Virus record (IMG/VR): IMGVR_UViG_3300047557_002079
Location: 1-22,525 of that record
Strand: one strand, 5' to 3'
Length of the DNA stretch: 22,525 nucleotides
Source: a virus
Part shown: piece after piece, positions 1 through 7,300 of the stretch
How the letters are laid out: every line of letters begins with the position of its first letter
Position numbering within the stretch: position 1 is the stretch's first letter
Made by a program: the position numbers and the translations under genes
The notes under the pieces: model-generated
What the model saw: only the letters and a program-made list of their open reading frames with translations
Told to the model about the DNA's origin: nothing
The model's database searches: none

Positions 1-390
1 TCTTTGGGTGGTGTGTTCCGTGGGCAGAACGGGACGGCAGCGGCGTCACACAGCACGGGCGCTACTATCTATAACCCAAATCTGCCTGCCATCACTGTCT
101 GGCCAACGCCCGACAACAGCACAACGTACCAGTTTGTGTACTGGCGTATGCGTCGTGTGCAAGATGCTGGCAATGGTATTGAGACTGCGGATATGAACTT
201 CCGCTTCCTGCCATGTTTGACGGCGGGTTTGGCGTACTACATTGCAATGAAGATTCCTGAACTGACAGAGCGCTTGCCGATATTGAAGGCGGCATACGAA
301 GAGCAGTTCATGCTTGCTGCTGGAGAGGATCGTGAGAAAGCTGCTGTGCGGTTTGTGCCGCGTCGGCAATTTCTGGGTAGCGGTGCGTAA
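1..390 (+). CDS. Virion connector-region protein, 3' part (5' end outside window)
   Basis: The reading frame is open from the first base of the window, so the gene starts upstream. A TTG at base 4 is in frame but is unlikely to be the true start. The visible 129 residues contain a beta-rich part with WPTPD and YQFVYWRMRR, then a helical part with IPELTERLP and AYEEQFMLAAGEDREKA, ending in VPRRQF. From memory, this ending (long helix, acidic D/E-REKA motif, basic end) is typical of adaptor or neck-type proteins in podovirus-like and metagenomic phages, where it follows the portal and capsid genes. The stop codon directly abuts the next start. The exact role (adaptor, stopper or other connector protein) is inferred from position and general resemblance only. 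Confidence 0.6.
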   Translation, partial: SLGGVFRGQNGTAAASHSTGATIYNPNLPAITVWPTPDNSTTYQFVYWRMRRVQDAGNGIETADMNFRFLPCLTAGLAYYIAMKIPELTERLPILKAAYEEQFMLAAGEDREKAAVRFVPRRQFLGSGA

Positions 391-780
391 ATGGGCAACA
401 GATATGCTTCTGGCAAGATTGCAATTGCCATTTGCGACATCTGCGGCTTTAGGTACAAGTTGCGGCAGTTAAGCGAACTTGTCGTCAAGACAAAACGCGT
501 TAATAAGTTGGTATGTCCTGAGTGCTGGTCGCCTGATCATCCGCAGTTGCAGTTGGGTATGTATCCGGTTGACGATCCGCAGGCGCTGCGTAACCCGCGT
601 CGAGACTCAACGTACGTAACTGCGGGCGTGAATTTGGCGGGCAACCCCACGGGTGGCTCAAGAGACATTCAGTGGGGATGGAATCCAGTAGGCGGAGCGA
701 GCGGATTTGATGCGCCTCTCACTCCGAATTACTTGGTTGCTCTGACATCTGTTGGTACAGTAACGGTTACAACTACGTAA
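391..780 (+). CDS. Small phage protein with N-terminal zinc ribbon
   Basis: This 129-residue protein has two CxxC pairs, Cys15/Cys18 (CDIC) and Cys42/Cys45 (CPEC), separated by 23 residues rich in Lys and Arg. That spacing is typical of a zinc-ribbon or rubredoxin-type knuckle that binds one Zn ion. The second half is Pro/Gly/Asn-rich (LRNPRRDSTYVT, then a GGSRDIQWGWNP stretch) and ends in Thr/Val-rich sequence, so it may be extended or virion-associated. The start ATG directly follows the TAA of the upstream gene, which suggests coupled translation. Small zinc-ribbon proteins occur between connector genes in several environmental phages, with no function known to me. Nucleic-acid binding or a structural role are both possible. 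Confidence 0.7.
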   Translation: MGNRYASGKIAIAICDICGFRYKLRQLSELVVKTKRVNKLVCPECWSPDHPQLQLGMYPVDDPQALRNPRRDSTYVTAGVNLAGNPTGGSRDIQWGWNPVGGASGFDAPLTPNYLVALTSVGTVTVTTT

Positions 781-789
781 GGAATTATC

Positions 790-972
790 ATGGACGCTAA
801 AGCTGCTGTGCATAAGCACGAAGCCAACATGCACCCTGGCAAGAAGCCGACTAAGTTTGCTAAGGGCGGCAAAACGAATCTTCAGATGAAGCAGCTTGGC
901 CGCAACCTTGCCAAGGTTGCTAACCAGAAAGTTTCATCGTTTACGTACAAGAAATCTGGTCGGGGTGGCTAA
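790..972 (+). CDS. Small basic phage protein (60 aa)
   Basis: The protein has 60 residues, is strongly basic and contains the stretches GGKTNLQMKQLGRNLAKVAN and SFTYKKSGRGG. A good ribosome-binding site (AAGGA, 779-783) lies 6 bases before the ATG. The pattern GGKTN...MK..GRN.AK..NQ followed by a Gly/Arg tail recurs, as far as I recall, in short ORFs next to adaptor genes in aquatic phages. Its charge would fit contact with packaged DNA or a negatively charged partner, but this is inference. No catalytic motif, membrane segment or cysteine is visible. It ends one base before the next start. Confidence 0.65.
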   Translation: MDAKAAVHKHEANMHPGKKPTKFAKGGKTNLQMKQLGRNLAKVANQKVSSFTYKKSGRGG

Positions 973-973
973 C

Positions 974-1132
974 ATGGACAAGAAGCCAACCAAACTGCAA
1001 CCGTCTCCGGCGCCCAAGGTTGATCTCAAAAACAATGGGTACCCTGAGAAAGATGTAAAGTCAACCGGTATAAAGATTAGAGGTACCGGTGCTGCTACCA
1101 AAGGCGTGATGGCTCGCGGGACAATGGCGTAA
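974..1132 (+). CDS. Very small basic phage protein ending in RGTGAATKG...ARGTMA
   Basis: This is a 52-residue ORF read from the ATG at 974, one base after the stop of the previous gene. An in-frame upstream ATG at 896 exists but lies well inside the previous gene, so 974 is preferred. The N-terminal half is Lys/Pro-rich (KKPTKLQPSPAPK) and probably disordered. The C-terminal end RGTGAATKGVMARGTMA resembles a short conserved tail (RGTGAA.KG..ARGPMA-like) that I recall in many aquatic phage mini-proteins near the connector genes. Function is unknown. Together with the preceding 60-residue protein it forms a pair of mini basic proteins immediately upstream of the adaptor gene. Confidence 0.6.
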   Translation: MDKKPTKLQPSPAPKVDLKNNGYPEKDVKSTGIKIRGTGAATKGVMARGTMA

Positions 1133-1135
1133 GCA

Positions 1136-2044
1136 ATGAACTACGGCGAACTTCAGGCAAACATTCAGGACATCGTAGAGAATACGTTTCCTGCGGCTAC
1201 TATTGCCATGTTCGTCCGTCAGGCCGAGCAGCGGATCTACAACTTCATTCAGTTCCCGTCGCTTCGCAAGAACGTGACGGGGAACGTTACGGCAAACAAC
1301 AAGTATCTTGCGGCGCCGTCCGACTTCTTGTCGGTGTACTCCATAGCGGTTATTAAAACCAATGGCGAGTACGTGTACTTGTTGAACAAGGATGTCAACT
1401 TCATCCGCGAAGCATACCCAAGCCCGACCGCCACCGGCCTGCCAAAGCACTATGCAATATTTGGTCCGGGGTACTCAGAGGTAAATGAGCTGTCGTTCAT
1501 CTTGGGTCCGACGCCTAATCTTGGCTACGGGGTCGAGCTGCATTACTACTACTATCCAGTGTCGATTGTGCAGTCAGCGATTGCAACATTTGGTGCGTTG
1601 ACCGGCGGATCAGGGTATGTCAATGGAACGTACTTTGATGTGCCGTTAACGGGCGGATCGGGGCAGGGCGCAACAGCCAAAGTAGTCGTGGCCGGCAATA
1701 CAGTAACGTCGGTTGCAATTACCAATCCGGGTGTGTACTACGCGGCTGGCAACGTGCTTGGTATTGACGCAAGCAATGTTGGCGGAACGGGCGCAGGCTT
1801 TTCCATCCCAATTGCCACGGTTAACAATGCAACGGGTACGTCGTGGTTGGGCGATAATTTTGACTCGGTGCTATTGAACGCGGCTTTGGTTGAAGCGGCG
1901 AGGTTCATGAAGGCCGAGCCAGAAACAATTGCCAATTACGACAAGCTGTTTGCGGATGCTGCGGCTCTGGCGAAGATGTTGGGCGATGGCAAGCAGCGCA
2001 TGGACGCGTATCGTGATGGTCAAGTTAGGGTGCCTGTGCGGTGA
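1136..2044 (+). CDS. Head-tail adaptor-like protein with inserted glycine-rich domain
   Basis: The protein has 302 residues. Its N-terminal part (about 1-150) has a helical start (NIQDIVENTFPAATIAMFVRQ), an aromatic pair (IYNFIQFPSLRKN), then a strand-rich part with LAAPSDFLSVYSI. Its last 70 residues form a helical end (LLNAALVEAARFMKAEPETI, then LGDGKQRMDAYRDGQVRVPV). This architecture is known from phage adaptor proteins that sit under the portal (P22 gp4-like or DUF6682-like). Residues about 152-230 interrupt it with a Gly/Thr/Val-rich segment. A four-base overlap (GTGA) links it to the next gene. The start ATG at 1136 has no strong ribosome-binding site and probably depends on translation of the upstream ORF. 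Assignment to P22 gp4 itself is not claimed. Confidence 0.65.
   Translation: MNYGELQANIQDIVENTFPAATIAMFVRQAEQRIYNFIQFPSLRKNVTGNVTANNKYLAAPSDFLSVYSIAVIKTNGEYVYLLNKDVNFIREAYPSPTATGLPKHYAIFGPGYSEVNELSFILGPTPNLGYGVELHYYYYPVSIVQSAIATFGALTGGSGYVNGTYFDVPLTGGSGQGATAKVVVAGNTVTSVAITNPGVYYAAGNVLGIDASNVGGTGAGFSIPIATVNNATGTSWLGDNFDSVLLNAALVEAARFMKAEPETIANYDKLFADAAALAKMLGDGKQRMDAYRDGQVRVPVR
1589..1825 (+). other. Inserted Gly/Val-rich beta domain within adaptor-like protein
   Basis: Residues about 152-230 of the adaptor-like protein carry TGGSGYVNGTYFDVPLTGG, then GATAKVVVAGNTVTSVAI, then NPGVYYAAGNVLGID and GGTGAGFSIPIATV. This order (GSGY.NGTY..VPLTGG, alternating Val strand, .GY..G..L, GTG.GFS) is a mobile beta-structured insertion that I recognise from many unrelated aquatic phage virion proteins. 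It splits an otherwise continuous adaptor fold, so it probably projects from the connector surface. Function is unknown; a decoration or carbohydrate-binding role is possible. Confidence 0.6.
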
Positions 2045-2487
2045 GTACAATTATTCAAACGCAAACAACCAGCTTCAAAGCTGAGTTGCTTCAAGGCATC
2101 CATGATTTGCTGACGGATACGCTTCGCATAGCGTTATACACCGCCAATGCAAATCTCAATGACGCAACTGTCGCATACACCACTGCCGCAGAGGTAGTCG
2201 GATCTGGTTATACGGCAGGCGGTCAAATATTGACAGTTGAAGGCAACGCAATCAACACGCTTGGTTATGTTGCATACGTCAACTTTAACAACGTGTTGTG
2301 GTCCCCGGCGTCATTTACTGCGCGTTGTGCTTTGATCTATAACGCGAGTAAGATCAATCCCAGCACGGGTACGGGCAGGTCAATTGCCGTTTTAGACTTT
2401 GGCTCGGACAAGATTGCAACAAACACATTCCCAATCACCATGCCGCAAAACACGGCGACTACGGCGTTAATACGCTTATCTGTTTAA
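2041..2487 (+). CDS. Conserved phage virion-associated protein, function unknown
   Basis: This 148-residue protein starts at a GTG inside the GTGA overlap with the adaptor gene. It begins with TTSFKAELLQGIHDL, followed by TLRIALYTANANL, a GSGYTAGGQ turn, an aromatic strand region (VNFNNVLWSPASFTARCALI) and VLDFGSDK, and ends in ALIRLSV. From memory, the order (FK.ELL.G.HD, ALYT, GYTAGG, W....ITARGA.IYN, DFGSDK) belongs to a very common small beta-sandwich-like protein found beside tail genes in environmental phages. It has no enzyme motif. Its place between the adaptor and the fibre genes suggests a tail or fibre-attachment component, which is inferred. Confidence 0.65.
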   Translation: MSTIIQTQTTSFKAELLQGIHDLLTDTLRIALYTANANLNDATVAYTTAAEVVGSGYTAGGQILTVEGNAINTLGYVAYVNFNNVLWSPASFTARCALIYNASKINPSTGTGRSIAVLDFGSDKIATNTFPITMPQNTATTALIRLSV

Positions 2488-2496
2488 GAGGCAGCC

Positions 2497-3075
2497 ATGA
2501 ACTTGGAAAAAGCTCAATCAACTGACGTCGTGTCGTCAGCAATGGTATGCAACGGCGGTGCCGACGCCAAGGTTCGTGGTGGCGGCGTGTTTCGTGCCGA
2601 GTGCATAGACAAAGATGGCAATCTAAAGTGGGTTGCGGAGTCAAGCAATCTTGTGGTCAACCAAGGCCTGCAAGATATGAATACGCAATACTTCAAAGGC
2701 GTATCGTATAGCGCATCTTTTTTTCTTGGCCTAATTACTGGTCCCGCCTCAAGCACGACGTTTGCTGCTGGCGACACGCTTGCCACACACCTAGGCTGGA
2801 CCGAGTTCACGGATTATTCCGGTACTCGCAAAGCCATGACGTTTGGCACGGCAAGTACGGCTGACCCGTCTGTCATCTCGAACACCGCATCTCCGGCAAG
2901 CTTTGCAATTACAGGCGCGGGCGGTATTGTGGCTGGCGCTTTCCTTTGCACGGTAGCTTCTGGCACGTCTGGCGTGCTGTTTTCGGAGGCCGACTTCCAG
3001 TCGCCCGGCGATAGAACTGTGGTATCAGGCGATACGTTGAATGTGACGTATACCTTCAGCCTTGATGCGCTGTAA
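2497..3075 (+). CDS. Conserved phage virion protein (NLVVN...DMNTQYF family)
   Basis: The protein has 192 residues and a clear ribosome-binding site (AAGAGG, 2486-2491) 5 bases before the ATG. Landmarks in order are CIDKDGNLKWVAESSNLVVN, QGLQDMNTQYFKG, FFLGLITGP, GDTLATHLGWTEFTDYSGTR, TASPASFAITGAG, and a C-terminal GDTLNVTYTFSLDAL. I recognise this order (DG..KW....NLV.N.GL.D.N..YF, then GW.E...Y....R, then GD.L.V.Y.FSL) from a widely distributed small phage protein of unknown function encoded in tail modules. The fold is predicted all-beta. It is probably a virion protein; which part of the tail is not visible from the sequence. Confidence 0.65.
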   Translation: MNLEKAQSTDVVSSAMVCNGGADAKVRGGGVFRAECIDKDGNLKWVAESSNLVVNQGLQDMNTQYFKGVSYSASFFLGLITGPASSTTFAAGDTLATHLGWTEFTDYSGTRKAMTFGTASTADPSVISNTASPASFAITGAGGIVAGAFLCTVASGTSGVLFSEADFQSPGDRTVVSGDTLNVTYTFSLDAL

Positions 3076-3077
3076 GG
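3074..3077 (+). promoter_or_regulatory. Ribosome-binding site AAGG deciding a GTG start
   Basis: AAGG, overlapping the TAA of the previous gene, lies 6 bases before GTG 3084. It supports GTG as the start. The nearby ATG at 3079 is in another frame and does not open the repeat protein. Confidence 0.5.
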
Positions 3078-3083
3078 CATGTT

Positions 3084-4298
3084 GTGTTTGGCGGTAGCTC
3101 GTTTGCAGCCGCTCCTTTTGCGGATATAGGCGCCGGAGCAACATACAACGTTAGCGTTGTTGTTTCGGCGTCTGCCAGTGACGCCACAAGTGCGCTTGCG
3201 ATTTTTGCCAGCAACGCGTCTGAATCTGCACAGGCTAGCAAGTCCATTGCAGTTGCGGCGTCAATATTTAACGCAGCCGCCCAAGATTTAGCTACGGCGC
3301 AAGACAATATTGCATCGCAAGTTGTGTTTGTGTCGTCTGTCGCAGACACGACGTCTGTGTCTGACACAACATCGTCGGCTGTTAATTTTGCGGTGTCCGT
3401 TGCCGACGCGGCGGAAGCAGCCGATACAAGCGCAGCTAGCGTTGTGTTTGTCAGCAACATAGCTGAGTCTGCGACAGTTGGAGACGTTGTATTTTCCGCC
3501 GCAGACTTTGGTTCCAATATTGCAGAAGACGGGACCGCCCAAGACTCTGTGTCTGCGTTGGCGGATTTCAGGTCAACTGTTAGTAACTTGATAGTCGCTA
3601 ACGATCAGGCTGATGCTGCCGCTACGTTTATTACTAGCATCAGCGATCAAGCCCAGGGAACAGACGCTGCGTCATCTAGCGCTGACTTTAATGCAGCGGT
3701 GGTTGATCATGGTCGCGTATACGTAATCTTTAACACCCAAGTAGATTTTGCGGTTGATGTAATTGAAGACACGCGAATTAGCGACGCGACTAGCGCCCAA
3801 GTTCAGTTTGTAGCGAATATTGACGAACAGACTTCGGCGCTCGACGATGTAAGCGCGACTGGTACATATTTTGTTATCGTCAACGAAAACGCGGTGGCGT
3901 ATGACGAAGCATCGGCGCTTGCCGTCTTTGCGTCCAATATTGCAGAGGCTAGTAGTGCGTTGGACGTTGCGGTGGTGGCGCCGTCAATATTTAACGCGGT
4001 GGTGTCAGACGCATCGCGAACGGCAGACAATGTTGTTTCATCTGTCGTGTTTTATGCTACCGTCACAGAAGGTGTGCGGCTTACAGATACGTTGTTTGGT
4101 CGGTATCTTTGGGAGCCCATAGATGACGATCAGGTGCCGGCTTGGGGTACTATAAACAACAATCAAAGCGTAACATGGGCGGCAGTTAACGATAGTCAGA
4201 GTCCTGCGTGGACCGGGGTGCCAACTAACGCCACATCATGGGTAACAATCGACAATACACAGGGTTCCGTGTGGGTCGACATTAACATTCAAAATTGA
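3084..4298 (+). CDS. Repeat-built virion protein (16 x 20-residue repeats plus Trp repeats)
   Basis: This 404-residue protein starts at GTG 3084 (MFGGSSFAAAPFAD). Residues 21-342 are a run of sixteen 20-residue units, most beginning with Phe and many with acidic residues near position 7 and Asp at position 13, for example FGSNIAEDGTAQDSVSALAD. Residues 343-404 are six segments each beginning with Trp (W343, 354, 365, 376, 386, 397), with I/V-N/D-N-Q motifs such as WGTINNNQSVT. The composition is poor in Cys and Lys and rich in Ala, Ser, Val and Asp. Such a regular repeat suggests an elongated beta or fibrous stalk. The Trp-repeat tail resembles the C-termini of some phage structural proteins I recall. 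It lies directly before the long tail-fibre gene, so a role as tail fibre, collar whisker or fibre connector is inferred. Confidence 0.6.
   Translation: MFGGSSFAAAPFADIGAGATYNVSVVVSASASDATSALAIFASNASESAQASKSIAVAASIFNAAAQDLATAQDNIASQVVFVSSVADTTSVSDTTSSAVNFAVSVADAAEAADTSAASVVFVSNIAESATVGDVVFSAADFGSNIAEDGTAQDSVSALADFRSTVSNLIVANDQADAAATFITSISDQAQGTDAASSSADFNAAVVDHGRVYVIFNTQVDFAVDVIEDTRISDATSAQVQFVANIDEQTSALDDVSATGTYFVIVNENAVAYDEASALAVFASNIAEASSALDVAVVAPSIFNAVVSDASRTADNVVSSVVFYATVTEGVRLTDTLFGRYLWEPIDDDQVPAWGTINNNQSVTWAAVNDSQSPAWTGVPTNATSWVTIDNTQGSVWVDINIQN
3144..4109 (+). repeat. Sixteen in-frame repeats of 20 residues (60-61 bases period)
   Basis: Phe (Tyr in two units) recurs every 20 residues from residue 21 to 342; two units (beginning at residues 41 and about 282) have one extra residue (21), both followed by IFNA. 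The approximate consensus is F-x-S-x-V/I-A-E/D-x-x-x-A-x-D-x-x-S-A-x-x. The units are diverged at DNA level, so this is an old repeat and not a recent slippage product. The two 21-residue units share FASN near the start and SIFNA at the end, which suggests a block of units was duplicated as a whole. Confidence 0.85.
4110..4295 (+). repeat. Six Trp-spaced repeats of 10-11 residues
   Basis: Trp occurs at residues 343, 354, 365, 376, 386 and 397 of the preceding gene's product. The complete units follow W-x-x-I/V-D/N-x-x-Q-x-x-x; the fourth is one residue shorter and lacks the Gln. This is a separate repeat type from the 20-residue one that it follows. Confidence 0.8.
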
Positions 4299-4308
4299 GA
4301 GTCTGAAC

Positions 4309-7300
4309 ATGGCGCTTGTTGTCAAAGACAGAGTACGTGTAATCACTACTACGACTGGCACGTCAGACTTTTCACTCGGATCAGCGGTTACCGGGTATCA
4401 GTCATTTAGCGTAATTGGCAACAACAACACGACGTATTATGTCGCGGTAGATCCTTCAACCGGCGACTGGGAGGTGGGGGTTGGCACGTTTTTATCTGCC
4501 GGGCCCACGCTCACACGCGACACAATATTGGAATCCAGCAATGCAGGCAGCAAGGTTGTGTTTGCTGCTGGCGCCAAAGATGTATTTGTTAGCTACCCAG
4601 CGGAACGTGCTGTTTATCTAAATGCTGCGGGTTCAGCAGTTGATGTTCTGGATATTGGCACGCTAGGTACAAGCACGGCTAACATTAGTAACGCTAACAT
4701 TACTGCTGGCACAGTGGCGACTACGCCAACGTCTGCTACGGACATCGCTAACAAAAGTTATGTTGATACGATTGCATCGTCTGGCATTACGTATCACACC
4801 CCGGTCAAGTATGAAGTTCCTAACACGACTGGCAACTTAAACGCCACATACAACAATGGCGTGGCTGGTGTTGGGGCAACGTTAACAAATGCGGGAACCA
4901 AAGCGGCGTTTGCGCCAGACGGACCTACTGCACAAGTAGGTGACCGTATTCTGGTTTACAACCAGACCAATGCGTTTGAGAACGGCATCTACGAAGTAAC
5001 GACAGTTGGTACGCCAGACCCAGGCGGCACAAATTGGGTTCTTACTCGTACATCAGACGCAAATTCGTACGCGGTTAAAGATCCTAACAAGCTTGGTAAT
5101 GGCGACGCATTTTTTATCACGTCCGGCAATACGGGCGCTGGTGAAACGTATGTGTGCAATACGGTTGGCCCAATCACGTTTGGCACGACGGCCATTACGT
5201 TTGTACAGGTCAGTGATGCAACGTTGTACACAGCCGGGACTGGGTTAACGCTTTCCGGAACACAGTTCAGTATCACCCCGGTGGGCACCGCTGGTACGTA
5301 TGGCTCGGCATCTCAAGTGCCGGTTATCGTTACAAATGCTAGCGGTCAGGTGTCTAGCGTAACGAATACTGCTATTGCAATTAGCGCTGGCGCTGTATCT
5401 GGTTTGGCTGCGTCTGCTACTACGGATACAACCAATGCAAACAATATTACGTCGGGCACGCTCGATATTGCGCGGATCAGTGGCTCATATACAGGCATTT
5501 CTGGAGTTGGCACTCTTACTGCTGGCACTTGGAACGCTAGCACTATTGGCGCTGCTTATGGCGGCACCGGTTTTGCTTCATACGCTGTGGGAGATCTGTT
5601 ATACGCGGATACAACGACGTCGCTTGCAAAGTTAGCAGATGTTGTTGTTGGTAATGCGCTGATCTCTGGGGGTGTTGGCACAGCGCCGTCATGGGGCAAG
5701 ATTGGTTTAACGACTCACGTATCCGGTACCCTGGGTGTGGCTAATGGCGGTACTGGAGCGGCAACGCTAACCGGCTATGTATATGGCAACGGTACGGGCT
5801 CATTTACAGCGTCAACCAGCATCCCCAACGGTGCAACTACTGCAACCAGCGCTAATACTGCAAGCGCAATCGTTGCGCGGGACGCATCTGGTAATTTCTC
5901 GGCGGGAACAATTACGGCAGCCCTGTCTGGCAATGCAAGCACCGCAACATCTGCGACAACAGCCACAAACTTGGCCGGAGGCAGCGTTGGCACCATCCCG
6001 TATCAAACAGCGGCAGCAACGACAGCAATGTTGGCTGTTGGAACGTCTGGCCAATATTTGAAATCCAACGGAGCGGCAGCCCCGTCTTGGGATAATTTGC
6101 CTGCCGTAAACAACGGTACGCTTACGATGGCAGTATCTGGAACCGGTCTATCTGGATCGGCAACGTTTACTGCCAATCAGGCTGGCAATTCAACATTTAC
6201 CGTAACTTCAAACGCGACCAGTTCGAATACAGCATCGACCATCGTTGCAAGAGACGCGTCTGGAAATTTTAGTGCAAGCACAATTACGGCCAGCCTATCA
6301 GGCAATGCAACATCTGCAACAACATCTACCAATTTAGCGGGTGGCAGCGCGGGTACCATACCGTATCAAAGCGCCGCTGGCACTACCGCTATGTTGGCGG
6401 CTGGCACTGCTGGGTTTTATCTACAGGCCAACGGAGCGGCAGCGCCGTCGTGGGTTGCTCCGCCCACTATTGGCAATGGCACGTTGACGATGAACGTGTC
6501 TGGCAACGGACTGTCTGGTTCGCAGACATTTACCGCCAATCAATCGGGTAACGCAACATATACCGTGACGTCAAATGCGACGTCTGCAAATACGGCATCG
6601 ACAATTGTTTTTCGTGATGCTTCTGGCAACTTTAATGCTGGAATAGTAACCGCTACACAGGGCGGGTATACCTTGCCGGATACAGGGGTATCAGCGCAAT
6701 GGATTTATCTGGGGCGTTGGTCTGGGATGACCCAGGCCGGGGCCAAGCTTCAAATCAAAATTGTTGCTGCCGCTGGGTATAACGCCAGTATTGCACAAAA
6801 TTGTTTGACGGAAATTTACTTCAAGACGTCCAACGGATCATCGTTTCAAGCTGGGACCACAGGTAACTTTTTTGCAGATGGTCAGGCATGGAGAACTGGG
6901 CCTACCGCTACCACGCCATCAACAATCCGAGTAGTGCAAACCAACACTACGACCTATGATATATACGGTAATTTTGCCGCTTATAGCGGTGTAAATTCAT
7001 TTTATACAGTTAGCGTGGCAAATGGGTCGTGGACGCATAGCGGCACGATAGTTACGCCAACGGGCAACTCGATAGATCTGCCGGTCTATCAAATACTGGA
7101 TAGTAATAATTACAACATCTATGCTCCAACGTTAACCGGAACAGGCGCTTCTGGAACCTGGGGTATAAATATTACGGGCAATGCTGCGACGGCTACCACG
7201 GCAGGAAACGTCAACAACGGCACGTTGACCATGAACGTGTCCGGGACTGGGCTGTCGGGGTCAGCCACATTTACCGCGAATCAGGCTGGTAACTCTACAT

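Noticed and set aside
2041-3075. Programmed frameshift between small tail genes, as in tail assembly chaperones
   Set aside because: The genes have their own starts, and no slippery heptamer with a continuing frame was found at the junctions.
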